From assembly GCA_003385635.1 (NCBI GenBank), contig QQUY01000001.1, positions 2,271,001 to 2,335,000 of the forward strand: a stretch of 64,000 nt of DNA, given 5' to 3'. This document shows, one piece after another, positions 1-8,328 of this stretch (position 1 is its first letter; each line of letters begins with the position of its first letter). The position numbers were made by a program, and so were the translations under genes. The notes beneath the pieces were generated by a model. The model did not search any database. It was not told the DNA's origin and saw nothing but the letters and a program-made list of their open reading frames with translations. This DNA comes from Acidobacteriota bacterium. GTDB lineage: Bacteria > Acidobacteriota > Blastocatellia > Pyrinomonadales > Pyrinomonadaceae.

Positions 1-794
1 TTCTTCAACCAGCCGAAAAGACCGTGAACGGTCACTTCCCTGTTGGTCTCGTAGATCGCTCTGGTAAGAGGAATGTTCATCGGACAGACCTGGACGCAGT
101 TCTGTGAGTTGCCGCAATTCGCGATTCCGTCATCGTCCATCATCGCGTCAAGTCGCTCCTCGCGATCCATCTGCCCTGTCGGATGCATATTAAACAGGCG
201 CACCTGGCCGATCGCCTGAGGGCCTATGTAGTTGTCCTCGAAATACTGCGGACAAGCTTCGAGACAGCATCCGCAGGTCATACATCTGGAGTAGGCATAT
301 CTTTCAGCCTGCATTGACTGAGATGTATGTGGTCCGGCACCCAGATCGTGGTATCCGTCGAGCTCTACCCAGGCATGAACTTTCTTGAGGTGGTCGAACA
401 TCGGGCTACGGTCCACTTTCAGATCGCGGACGTTCGGGAATTTGGACATCGGCTCGAGACGAATCTCGTTTCCGCCCGACTCGACCAACAGGTCATCGAT
501 CAAGGCGGAACAGGATTGCCTGACGCGGCCGTTGATGACCATCGTGCAGATACCGCAAACCTGCTCAAGGCAATTCATATCCCACACGGGAGGCGTCGTC
601 TCCTTACCGTCCGCTGTAACGGGATTCTTTCGAATATCCATTAGAACGGAGATCACGTTCAGGTTTCGGCGGTAAGGAATCTCGAATACCTCATCGTATT
701 GAGGTGAATCCGTCTTTTCGCGCCTTCTGATGCGGACCCGCAACTTATCAGGGGGTGCGTCCAGTCTTACCTTCGTTCCGTTTTTCGAGCTCAT
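1..794 (-). CDS. sdhB: Succinate dehydrogenase/fumarate reductase iron-sulfur subunit (3' end cut by window)
   Basis: Iron-sulfur subunit that passes electrons from the SdhA flavin to the membrane quinone site. My reading of the minus strand from ATG at 794 begins MSSKNGTKVR. It shows the [2Fe-2S] ligands CLEQVCGIC with a later Cys, then CMTCGCCLEACP for the [4Fe-4S] cluster and CGNSQNCVQVCP for the [3Fe-4S] cluster. All cluster cysteines are present. About 264 codons are visible, close to the usual length of 240-260, so only the last few residues should lie beyond base 1. It starts 4 bases after the stop of the upstream membrane-protein gene, so it is the last visible gene of the sdh operon. 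Confidence 0.95.
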   Translation of the reverse strand, partial: MSSKNGTKVRLDAPPDKLRVRIRRREKTDSPQYDEVFEIPYRRNLNVISVLMDIRKNPVTADGKETTPPVWDMNCLEQVCGICTMVINGRVRQSCSALIDDLLVESGGNEIRLEPMSKFPNVRDLKVDRSPMFDHLKKVHAWVELDGYHDLGAGPHTSQSMQAERYAYSRCMTCGCCLEACPQYFEDNYIGPQAIGQVRLFNMHPTGQMDREERLDAMMDDDGIANCGNSQNCVQVCPMNIPLTRAIYETNREVTVHGLFGWLK

Positions 795-798
795 TTAG

Positions 799-1596
799 TC
801 AGCTTCCTATCTTTCCGTACTGCTGAGAATCCGTGAAATAGATCACCACCCTTCTTCCACCTTCAAAGTAGGGATAAAAGAGTTCGTAATTTCCATCCGA
901 AGCAGAGAATCTGTAGTCCGTGATCCCGTTTCGAAAAACCCCGTCCAGGTACTCGCGCTCTTCCGAAGAAGTCTGCAAGAGGAAATCCTTCCGCTCGTGT
1001 CTTTCGCCCTCGTCGAGGGACTGAACCCATCCGCCGAAAGATAGATAGACTGGATCTCCCTGTATCGAATCCAGCACTACCAACCTCACTTCCGGGAAGC
1101 TCTCATCCTGACTCTTGACGCGATTGATGATCTCCTGCGTTTTGTAGATCCAGTCATCCGAAAACTCGTAGCGGGCGACCTGGCCAAATGCCAGAGGATT
1201 CGTGTTGATCATCGAACGTGCCGAGTTTACAAGCACCTGCTCTTTCTTTTTCGATGTAAGATAATCGCCTCCGAAGAGCACACCGGCGATCAGCACGAAC
1301 AACGCGATCAGAGTTCCAGCCGCATACTTCGGAGACAGGCCTCCTCCAAACTCTTTCCTCACGACCCTTTCGCTTCTGTCTGCGATCCTTGTGAGATTGA
1401 GCATCACGTTGACCATCAGGGAACCTGCCATCAACGCGATGATCCCGAAAACACTCAGTCCGAATGTCTGAGTTAAGTTCTCCCGGAATACCCGCAGACC
1501 GAAGACCTGGATCAGGATAAACGCGAACACCCAGTATACGAGCAGCAATGCCGCTACAACCGCAACTACATTACAGATTTTTACCAATGTTCTCAT
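799..1596 (-). CDS. Unknown three-helix membrane protein inserted in the sdh operon
   Basis: I do not recognise this family. The 265-residue protein has three hydrophobic helices (about residues 4-30, 40-65 and 85-105), a basic linker between helices 2 and 3, then a soluble domain of about 150 residues rich in Asp, Glu and aromatic residues. The topology resembles a membrane-anchored sensor without an output domain, but no known motif is visible. ATG at 1596 is chosen. A TTG at 1623 overlapping the sdhA stop is an alternative that adds nine residues. It sits between sdhA and sdhB with almost no spacing, so it is surely co-transcribed; an assembly or accessory role for the complex is only inference. 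Confidence 0.75.
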   Translation of the reverse strand: MRTLVKICNVVAVVAALLLVYWVFAFILIQVFGLRVFRENLTQTFGLSVFGIIALMAGSLMVNVMLNLTRIADRSERVVRKEFGGGLSPKYAAGTLIALFVLIAGVLFGGDYLTSKKKEQVLVNSARSMINTNPLAFGQVARYEFSDDWIYKTQEIINRVKSQDESFPEVRLVVLDSIQGDPVYLSFGGWVQSLDEGERHERKDFLLQTSSEEREYLDGVFRNGITDYRFSASDGNYELFYPYFEGGRRVVIYFTDSQQYGKIGS

Positions 1597-1619
1597 TGAT
1601 AAATCGTGATCTTTCCCGA

Positions 1620-3410
1620 TCAATCAGCCTTCTTACTGCTCTTTGAGTAATCCCTAAGCCGCGGCTCGATGTGCGAAACGTCGACCTGCTCATAGGAAAG
1701 GACCGGTGCTTCTTCGGAATATTCGGCGACCGTTGTCTTAAGCCATTCGTCGTCGTTGCGATCGGGAAATTCCGGCTTGAAGTGAGCACCGCGGGATTCG
1801 TTGCGGTTCAGGGCACCGAGCGTTATCACTCTCGCGAGCTGCAGCATATTCCACAGCTGGCGTGCATGCGGCACAGCCTGTGTAGCCCACAGATTCGAAT
1901 CGTTGATCGAGATGTTCTGGAATCTGTCGATCAGCTCAAGCAGTTTGTTATCCGTTTCCTGGAGGCGGTCGTTATACCGGATGACCGTAACATTCTCGGT
2001 CATCAACTTGCCCATCTCCTCGTGGATCTTGTATTGATTCTCGCTGCCGTTGCTGTGGACGATCTGGTCGTTGATCTCTTTTTGTTTCTTTAGCTCGGCA
2101 TCGTAGATCCCGTTGGTTCCGGAATCGCCCCTTTCAACGTTCGCCACGTATTCAAGAGCTGAAGGAGCGGCGGTGAACCCGCCATATACGCACGACAAAA
2201 GCGAGTTGGCGCCAAGCCGGTTTGCACCGTGGATCGAGAAATCGCACTCTCCCGCTGCAAACAATCCCGGGATATTTGTCCGCTGTTCAAAGTCGACCCA
2301 AAGGCCTCCCATCGAGTAGTGGACGCCCGGGAAAATGCGCATCGGGACCTGCCTTGGGTCATCTCCGATGAACATTTCGTAGATCTCGAGGATCGCGCCC
2401 AGCTTTCGGTCAAGGGTCTCAGCTGGAATATGTGAGAGATCAAGGTAAACCTGGTTCTCGCCTTTCACCCCGTAGCCGTCGAGACAGGTCTGGAAGATCT
2501 CCCGCGTCGCGATGTCCCTCGGCACGAGATTTCCGTAGGCCGGATACTTATCTTCAAGAAAATACCAACGCTCCGATTCGGGGATGTTCTGGGGATCTCG
2601 CTCGTCGCCCTGCGTCTTCGGAACCCAGACCCTGCCACCTTCGCCGCGTGCAGATTCGCTCATCAGGCGGAGCTTGTCTTCCCCGGGGATCGAAGTCGGA
2701 TGGACCTGTATGAACTCGCCGTTAGCGTACCGGGCGCCTTGCTGATAACACGCAGAAACGGCACTTCCCGTGCAAACCTGCGAATTCGTGGATTTGCCGT
2801 ATATCAGACCCGGGCCGCCTGAGGCCATTATGACGGCATCAGCCTCGAACGCCTTAAGCTCAAGCGTCTGAAGGTCCATCGCGACGATTCCCCGGCAAAC
2901 GCCGTGATCGTCCATAACCAGCGACAGCATCTCCCAGCCTTCGAATTTCCTTACGGACCCCTCAGACTCGTACTTCCTGACCTGTTCGTCCAGAGCGTAA
3001 AGGAGTTGTTGACCTGTGGAAGCACCCGCGAACGCTGTCCTGTGGTGAAGCGTTCCGCCGAATCGCCGAAAATCGAGCAGGCCTTCTTTTGTGCGCGAGA
3101 ACGGAACGCCCATCCGGTCAAACAAATGAATGATCGCCGGCGCCATATCGGTCATTCGACGGACGGGCTCCTGGTCCGCCAGAAAGTCTCCGCCGTAGAC
3201 CGTGTCGTCAAAATGTTTCCACGGCGAGTCTCCCTCGCCCTTGGTGTTTACAGCGCCGTTTATGCCGCCTTGGGCGCAAACCGAATGCGAGCGTTTTACG
3301 GGTACTACCGAAAACAGGTCCACATTGTGACCCGCTTCCGCGATCTTCATAGCTGCCGCCAGCCCGGCCAGCCCACCGCCGACGATCGCGATGTTAATCT
3401 TGTTGCTCAA
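1620..3410 (-). CDS. sdhA: Succinate dehydrogenase/fumarate reductase flavoprotein subunit
   Basis: Catalytic FAD subunit oxidising succinate to fumarate. The 596 residues open with the Rossmann motif IAIVGGGLAGLAAA. The covalent-FAD region RSHSVCAQGGINGAV follows, with His as flavin attachment site. The substrate-site blocks FIQVHPTSIPG and HGANRLGANSLLS are present. Length and the compact fumarate-reductase-like form match the Bacillus/Bacteroides class rather than the E. coli Sdh class. It lies between sdhC (49 bases upstream) and the unknown membrane protein, in the order C-A-x-B on the minus strand. Start ATG at 3410. Confidence 0.97.
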   Translation of the reverse strand: MSNKINIAIVGGGLAGLAAAMKIAEAGHNVDLFSVVPVKRSHSVCAQGGINGAVNTKGEGDSPWKHFDDTVYGGDFLADQEPVRRMTDMAPAIIHLFDRMGVPFSRTKEGLLDFRRFGGTLHHRTAFAGASTGQQLLYALDEQVRKYESEGSVRKFEGWEMLSLVMDDHGVCRGIVAMDLQTLELKAFEADAVIMASGGPGLIYGKSTNSQVCTGSAVSACYQQGARYANGEFIQVHPTSIPGEDKLRLMSESARGEGGRVWVPKTQGDERDPQNIPESERWYFLEDKYPAYGNLVPRDIATREIFQTCLDGYGVKGENQVYLDLSHIPAETLDRKLGAILEIYEMFIGDDPRQVPMRIFPGVHYSMGGLWVDFEQRTNIPGLFAAGECDFSIHGANRLGANSLLSCVYGGFTAAPSALEYVANVERGDSGTNGIYDAELKKQKEINDQIVHSNGSENQYKIHEEMGKLMTENVTVIRYNDRLQETDNKLLELIDRFQNISINDSNLWATQAVPHARQLWNMLQLARVITLGALNRNESRGAHFKPEFPDRNDDEWLKTTVAEYSEEAPVLSYEQVDVSHIEPRLRDYSKSSKKAD

Positions 3411-3459
3411 TTTCTAAATCCCCCTTGAGTGAAGCCGCAGGAAAAAATCTCAATACCGT

Positions 3460-4185
3460 TTAAAACTCTTCGGAACGCAGTGCCGGAACGGATTCAGCGG
3501 GTTGTTCGCAAAAAACCTGAGGCAAAAGCCCGCACGGCCTGACGAATGAGAAAGCTGCATTCGTTCCGGCGGCGAAAAGGCCAAAAGCTACCGCGGCGCA
3601 AATCGCCAGAGTCGCTTTCTGCGCACGCTCGCCGATTACCAAGCCCCAGTCAACGGCAAACAGGAATATCCCGTATCCAAGATGCCAGGCCGTAGCAAAA
3701 ACACCGAAAACATAGAACGCTAGTACCGCCAGATTCTGAAAATCGCCGGCGACTATGCTGAAAGCCTGATCCGCATTGCCTGCAACAGCGGTCCCAGTCA
3801 GTCCGATCGAAGCAAAAAGGCCCCATCGGAAATGCAGGAGATGGAAAAGCAGGAACACGAAGAGGAAGATCCCAGAAACCCTCTGGAACACGTAAAGCCA
3901 GTTTCGACCGTAACCGTACTGCGAAATGTTGTTCCGAGCTTCCCGTGTGATAAACAGACCGTAAACGGAGTGGTAGGCGAGCGGAAGAAAGATTCCGAAG
4001 ATCTCGATCAACAGAAGAAACGGCAGATGATGAATATCGGCGACCGCATCATTAAAAACCTCGGGGCCGTTCATCGCCTTCGCGTTGGTGAACATATGAA
4101 CCGCGAAAAAGATCCCCAGAGGCACGATGCCTGTGATCTGGTGAAGTTTCCGCAGTATGAATTTGGTGCTTAGTTTACCCGCCAT
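3460..4185 (-). CDS. sdhC: Succinate dehydrogenase cytochrome b558 subunit
   Basis: Single membrane-anchor subunit of about 241 residues carrying heme and the quinone site, in place of separate SdhC and SdhD. Five hydrophobic segments are visible. Candidate heme ligands include His in HQITGIVPLG, the VHMFTN helix, LAYHSVYG, LFHLLHFRWG and TAWHLGYG. This is the diheme b558 type found with menaquinone-using complexes, which fits the mqnD gene in this window. It is the first gene of the operon and is transcribed away from the LysR gene. The C-terminus carries an unusual Cys-containing tail (RPCGLLPQVFC). Confidence 0.93.
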   Translation of the reverse strand: MAGKLSTKFILRKLHQITGIVPLGIFFAVHMFTNAKAMNGPEVFNDAVADIHHLPFLLLIEIFGIFLPLAYHSVYGLFITREARNNISQYGYGRNWLYVFQRVSGIFLFVFLLFHLLHFRWGLFASIGLTGTAVAGNADQAFSIVAGDFQNLAVLAFYVFGVFATAWHLGYGIFLFAVDWGLVIGERAQKATLAICAAVAFGLFAAGTNAAFSFVRPCGLLPQVFCEQPAESVPALRSEEF

Positions 4186-4293
4186 CTGTTCCGTCTGATC
4201 CCCCGACTCTGAAGCGCCGGACCGAAACCACGGATCCAGGACACACTTCTGCTAGCTGCACTTTTTTCGAATGATACACATTAAACTGCGGTA

Positions 4294-4308
4294 TTGCTAA
4301 ATTAGCTT
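4294..4308. promoter_or_regulatory. Candidate LysR operator between sdhC and the LysR gene
   Basis: The divergent intergenic region contains GCTAA-A-TTAGC, an 11-base palindrome set in A/T-rich sequence, about 115 bases upstream of the LysR start. LysR regulators typically bind such dyads in the divergent promoter they share with their target. The link to sdh control is inference. Confidence 0.35.
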
Positions 4309-4420
4309 AAATGAATTGCGTTGGAATACTTATGAAGGATTCCTTATAATTTCGTTTCCAGTATTTTTCGCCGTGTTTCGCTATTGGGACGGGGATTTAG
4401 GCGATCATTTATTTAAGTTT

Positions 4421-5329
4421 ATGCATGTTGAAACATTCAAGGTCTTCTGCGATCTGGTTGAAATGCAGAGCTTCTCGCTCGCAGCGGAAAGGAACTTTGT
4501 AACGCAGTCGGCTGTAAGTCAGCAGATCAGGACACTTGAGGAGAAGTTCGAACGAAAGCTTCTTGAGCGTGTCCGCGGTCGCCGGGAGATAAGGCTGACT
4601 CCCGAAGGCGAGGTCTTTTACCGCGAGTGCAAGAACGTTCTTGCTTCCTACAATCAAATGCTTGAGAACATGAACACGATGGTCGGCAAGGTCAGCGGGA
4701 CCGTGAAGGTCGCGACCGTCTACAGTGTCGGACTCCACGAACTGCCGCCAAAGGTCCGTGAGTTCATGTCAAAGTTCCCTTCGATCAAGATCGATCTCGA
4801 GTACTCAAGAACTACGCGTGTTGTGAGAGACGTTCTGAAGGGCGTGGTGGAGCTTGGGGTGGTGGCTTTTCCTGAGCCGAGAAAGAATTTATCGATCGTT
4901 CCGATGGCGTCAGACAGGCTCGTTCTGATCACCTCGCCGGAGCACGAACTTGCCGAGAACGAGGTCATCGACGTCAAGAAGCTAAAGGGCCGTGATTTTG
5001 TACTCTTCGAAAGGGATATCCCGACGAGAAAGGCAACCGACAAGATCCTGAAATCCTATGGCGTGTCGGTTCAGAAAGTGGCCGAGTTCGACAACATCGA
5101 GACGATCAAGCGCGCCGTCGAGGTCGGCTTCGGGATCGCGATCGTTCCCTATCCGAGCGTGGTCGATGAAGAAAGCAACGGACAGCTTTCGGTGGTGAAG
5201 TTCAAGGAGAAGGACTGGTCAAGGCAAGTGGCTGTCGTTCACAGGGGCGACCGCGACCTCACATTGGCCGCCAGAAAATTTGTCGAGTTGTTGAAGATCG
5301 ACCCTGACCACAACGGGGACAAGAGTTGA
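4421..5329 (+). CDS. LysR-family transcriptional regulator
   Basis: A 302-residue LysR regulator. The winged helix-turn-helix covers about residues 5-65 (SFSLAAERNFVTQSAVSQQI is the DNA-reading helix pair), followed by a periplasmic-binding-like effector domain from about residue 90. ATG at 4421 is chosen because MHVETFKVFCDLVEM is the canonical LysR N-terminus; an upstream in-frame ATG at 4316 would add 35 hydrophobic residues unlike the family. It is divergent from the sdh operon and may regulate it. The effector is not predictable from sequence alone. Confidence 0.93.
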   Translation: MHVETFKVFCDLVEMQSFSLAAERNFVTQSAVSQQIRTLEEKFERKLLERVRGRREIRLTPEGEVFYRECKNVLASYNQMLENMNTMVGKVSGTVKVATVYSVGLHELPPKVREFMSKFPSIKIDLEYSRTTRVVRDVLKGVVELGVVAFPEPRKNLSIVPMASDRLVLITSPEHELAENEVIDVKKLKGRDFVLFERDIPTRKATDKILKSYGVSVQKVAEFDNIETIKRAVEVGFGIAIVPYPSVVDEESNGQLSVVKFKEKDWSRQVAVVHRGDRDLTLAARKFVELLKIDPDHNGDKS

Positions 5330-5734
5330 GATTAATACCGATGCGAACAGAGTCCAGTGTTTCGAAGTCGGAATTCGGAATTCGGATTTTCGACTCTGAA
5401 ATCCGGTTTTTGGGATCTTAGATCGTAAAGCGCGTACGCATCCCGAACCAATGGATGGCGCCTCTTCATTGGTCAATGGTCAATGTTCATTGGTCAATGT
5501 TCAATGCAGGAGGGCCGGTAGCTACCGCTCCCGGTACTGATTTGTTGGTTGGAGTAACGAGCTGCCCAAGTCTTCTTCGCGCCTATGCGCCTCTGCGGTT
5601 GAATTTCTTTGTTATGCCCGTCGCTAGCGCTCCGGGTTCCGATTGTCGCCGATGGCGCCTCTTCATTGGTCAATGGTCAATGTTCATTAGTCAATGAAGG
5701 GCCCGTCGCTGGCGCTCCGGGTTCTGATTGGGGG
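5330..5734. repeat. Gene-free stretch of dispersed intergenic repeats
   Basis: No credible gene. It holds two copies of a 46-base direct repeat (5454-5499 and 5651-5696, one mismatch) built from TCAATG-type units. There are three copies of an imperfect palindrome of the form cccgtcgctNNcgctccggg (5513-5540, 5616-5645, 5701-5730), and a stretch at 5572-5613 of the gcgcctctgcggtt type seen again near 39.9 and 41.1 kb. A relative of the palindrome recurs at 24819-24845. These look like REP-type or mini-element debris between the convergent LysR and HD-GYP genes. Confidence 0.7.
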
Positions 5735-6997
5735 TCAGTGTGAGGCGATCAGCGTGAGCGGGCCGGTGGCGTTGATCCCGTTCAGGATATCTTTCAGCAT
5801 CGGGACCATCTCCGATGCTTCCATATATTCCCTGCCGAGCAGTTTTCGGAAGCTTCTGTCTTTCGAAGTTCCTTCGAGTTCACTCAACATTCCTTCGCAA
5901 AGCGCCGTAACAAGTTCGGGAGCGAACTGTTTTCCGCTGTTCCTCTGCAGGTCTTCAACGACCTCGTTGGCGGGCCGGCGTGCCTTGTATGGCCGGTTTG
6001 TCGTCATCGCGTCGAACGAATCGGCAAGCGCCACGATCTTTGCAATGTACGGGATCTCGTTGTCGCTCAGGCCGTCCGGGTAGCCGCGGCCGTCGAGCCT
6101 TTCGTGGTGATATTTTGCTGCGAGCGGAACGTCCGTGTAGGGATGATGGATCGGAAGCAGGATCTCGTATCCGACGGCCGGATGCTTGTTCAGCTCGGCG
6201 GACTCCTTCGCGTCGATCCGCTGCGGCGAATTGATGATATTCCTTTCGACCGTCAGCTTTCCGACGTCGTGCAGATATCCGGCAACGGCGACACCTTCGA
6301 TACGTTCGTCAGACCAATCAAGCTGCCTTGCAATGAGTTCGGAGTACTTCCCTACCCTGACAGAATGCCCTTCGGTGTATTTGTCCTTATAGTCGATCGC
6401 GGCCGCAAATGATTTGACCGTGTCTGCATACGTCAGCCGCATCTCTTCATACATACGCCTGTTCTGTTCGGCTTTGCGTTCAAGCTCCATCATCAGGTTT
6501 CTCTGATAGATCCCGACTCCGATGTGCCTCGCCATAGCCTGGACGATCGCCCTGTCGGCCGAATTGAACGGCTCGCCGCTTGCTTTCTCGCCTAGCATCA
6601 CCAGGCCGACCAGCTCATCGTGAACGATCATCGGAATGATCAGCTCGATCCCTTTCTTTTCCACAATCGGCTGGTACTGCTGAAAGAAGATCAGCATCTT
6701 GGCCTGGCTCAGCTCGATGGGGCTCATTCCGGCACTCAGGAACTCCAGTTCATCCGCTGGATCGATCGAGGTCGATACGGGAAAGTCGTCTCCGAGGCCG
6801 CGCACCGCAAGGAAATTGAGCTCGTTTCCCAACCGGGAGTAACGTGCAATCCCCCCGCGCATGATCGCGAGCGATCCGAGCAGAAGATGAAACGAGGTCC
6901 GGATCATCTCGTGGAAGTTGTACTTGTGTGCCACTTCCTGACCGATGTCAGCAAGGGCGGAGAAGGTATGTATCAGTTTTTGCTGAGGTTCAGACAT
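5735..6997 (-). CDS. GAF-HD-GYP protein, probable cyclic-di-GMP phosphodiesterase
   Basis: A 420-residue cytoplasmic signalling protein. An N-terminal GAF-like domain (about 20-165) is followed by a helical linker and an HD-GYP domain (about 195-375). The metal-binding HD pair is in YLHDVGKL (residues 242-249) and the signature HHERLDGRGYP lies at 297-307, so the active site looks intact. HD-GYP enzymes hydrolyse cyclic di-GMP to pGpG or GMP. It follows the STAS gene by 37 bases on the same strand, suggesting a two-gene operon that links partner switching to c-di-GMP turnover. No receiver domain is fused; the GAF ligand is unknown. Confidence 0.92.
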   Translation of the reverse strand: MSEPQQKLIHTFSALADIGQEVAHKYNFHEMIRTSFHLLLGSLAIMRGGIARYSRLGNELNFLAVRGLGDDFPVSTSIDPADELEFLSAGMSPIELSQAKMLIFFQQYQPIVEKKGIELIIPMIVHDELVGLVMLGEKASGEPFNSADRAIVQAMARHIGVGIYQRNLMMELERKAEQNRRMYEEMRLTYADTVKSFAAAIDYKDKYTEGHSVRVGKYSELIARQLDWSDERIEGVAVAGYLHDVGKLTVERNIINSPQRIDAKESAELNKHPAVGYEILLPIHHPYTDVPLAAKYHHERLDGRGYPDGLSDNEIPYIAKIVALADSFDAMTTNRPYKARRPANEVVEDLQRNSGKQFAPELVTALCEGMLSELEGTSKDRSFRKLLGREYMEASEMVPMLKDILNGINATGPLTLIASH

Positions 6998-7034
6998 TCA
7001 AAAGGGGAGAGCGAAGATGAAGACCGCGAACGGA

Positions 7035-7355
7035 TCAGTTGAGCGATGCGACGATCTGGGCGTGTCTCGTCAGCCCGAGCGTTTCGAAAAGATGGGCGAT
7101 GTCGTCGTTCACGTCCGTAAAAAGAACCTCGGTGTCCGCGTCGGACGCCGCGTCGATGACTCCAAGAAGGATCGAGATCCCGATACTGTTCACGATCTCA
7201 GTATCCCGAAAACTCACCATCAGACGGCTGCATCCTGATGCGATCCGGTCCCGGCATTCCCGTTCGATCCTTTCGCCCATGATCTTGTTCAGATACTCGT
7301 TGGCATAAACTACCGCGGTATTGCCATCCAGCCGGACGTGGTTTTCGAGGTTCAT
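7035..7355 (-). CDS. STAS-domain anti-sigma factor antagonist-like protein
   Basis: A 106-residue single STAS domain. The segment FRDTEIVNSIGISILLGV aligns with the SpoIIAA/RsbV phosphorylation loop, where a conserved Ser is phosphorylated by a partner kinase. Here the usual D-S-x-G reads N-S-I-G, so Ser is kept. Such proteins bind or release anti-sigma factors or other partners. It is first in an apparent operon with the GAF-HD-GYP gene; no anti-sigma kinase is seen in the window. Confidence 0.85.
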   Translation of the reverse strand: MNLENHVRLDGNTAVVYANEYLNKIMGERIERECRDRIASGCSRLMVSFRDTEIVNSIGISILLGVIDAASDADTEVLFTDVNDDIAHLFETLGLTRHAQIVASLN

Positions 7356-7494
7356 CGTTTTTCCTTGTTCAGGTTTTCTTGAGCAATGCCGGTCGCAAGA
7401 TTTGTGAGATTCGGACGGCCTCTAGGAAGTCTTAGATTAGCGGGTCGTAAAATACTCGGTATTGGCACCGTTTGTCAACTGGTAAAACTGTTTT

Positions 7495-7535
7495 ATTTCC
7501 ACAGTGTGGAAAAGTTTTCCACAGGATGTGGAAAG
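7495..7535. promoter_or_regulatory. Cluster of four TTTTCCACA-like boxes in two inverted pairs
   Basis: Within 41 bases there are ATTTCCACA (7495), the reverse of TTTTCCACA (7505-7513), TTTTCCACA (7515) and the reverse of CTTTCCACA (7527-7535). They form two back-to-back palindromes about 20 bases apart. TTTTCCACA differs by one base from the E. coli DnaA box TTATCCACA and is a known DnaA-box form in some bacteria. The same box in inverted pairs recurs at 37222-37294. It lies upstream of the STAS/HD-GYP genes; an operator for an unknown dimeric repressor is the alternative. Confidence 0.5.
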
Positions 7536-7640
7536 GTCAGTGCGGCTCTCTCAAAAGCAGACTCTCTTATAGCGAGTCCAAAAGCTCGATGGCAAAAACC
7601 TGATCGAACCGTTGATCTGGTCTGACAGGCGAGAGTAGGA

Positions 7641-8102
7641 CTACTTCTTCCAGTAGCTTCGGACCTTGAGGTGAAGCATCGGAAACGGAACATACTCGGC
7701 CTGCCTTCCTGAACCTCTGAGCTTCTCGACCATGTGAAGGCCGCCGTCTGCATTCCGTGTGTGCACAATAAGCGACGCGGAACGATTTACCTCTTCGTTC
7801 TCCGCAAGCCATTCCGCCACCGCATAGCCGGTCCGGCCGAAATCGTCGTGGTCATTGGATTCGTAATGGTGGGGGAGAAGATCGTGGTCCAGAAAGATGG
7901 CGTCAAAGCGCTTCTCAGCGAGGACCTTCTTTGCATCTTCGACATTCGAGACGATCTCAAGATTGTCTTTCTTGAATTCTTTCTCGAACCATCGATGACG
8001 AACCTCGTCGTCGTCAAGGACAAAAACATCGATCGGTTCTCGATCCGCTGAGAGGTCAGCTAAACCTAATCTTATCAACAAACTGCGTACGATCTTCTTC
8101 AT
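7641..8102 (-). CDS. Small receiver-like protein (cyclic-phosphate-processing receiver family)
   Basis: About 153 residues. It resembles the receiver-like fold annotated as cyclic-phosphate processing receiver domain: an acidic pocket VFVLDDDEVR near the N-terminus, a central DAIFLDHDLLPHHYES segment with the putative Asp, and a terminal LIVHTRN strand. No output domain is present. ATG at 8102 (MKKIVRSLLIRLGLA) is preferred; an upstream GTG at 8138 adds 12 residues and has no better ribosome site. It stands alone on the minus strand, and function beyond the fold is unknown. Confidence 0.65.
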   Translation of the reverse strand: MKKIVRSLLIRLGLADLSADREPIDVFVLDDDEVRHRWFEKEFKKDNLEIVSNVEDAKKVLAEKRFDAIFLDHDLLPHHYESNDHDDFGRTGYAVAEWLAENEEVNRSASLIVHTRNADGGLHMVEKLRGSGRQAEYVPFPMLHLKVRSYWKK

Positions 8103-8227
8103 CCCTGGAGTGCTGTGGCAAAGCAAGCAATATACCACAGAGCATGATGGTTAAGCATCCGCGGAAACCCGGATCAAACCTTCGAAAGCATCGGTAAAGG
8201 CAGATCCCGCGGCAGAAAAGATGTAAC

Positions 8228-8255
8228 TTGATAATGCCATTGCCGGTGCTATAAT
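8228..8255 (+). promoter_or_regulatory. Sigma-70 promoter for the DnaC/IstB-like gene
   Basis: TTGATA at 8228-8233 and a perfect TATAAT at 8250-8255 are separated by 16 bases. Transcription would begin near 8262, giving a leader of about 67 bases before the ATG at 8329. Confidence 0.7.
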
Positions 8256-8328
8256 CCTCGAAGTCCGCCCTTCTTCAAGGGCCCTCCCGATCCATCCGGA
8301 TCGTCCGCGGAGAGACGGAAATCAGCCG

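Noticed and set aside
5455-6083. Short plus-strand frames near the repeat block and HD-GYP gene
   Set aside because: They fall in repeats or antisense to the HD-GYP gene and match no family.
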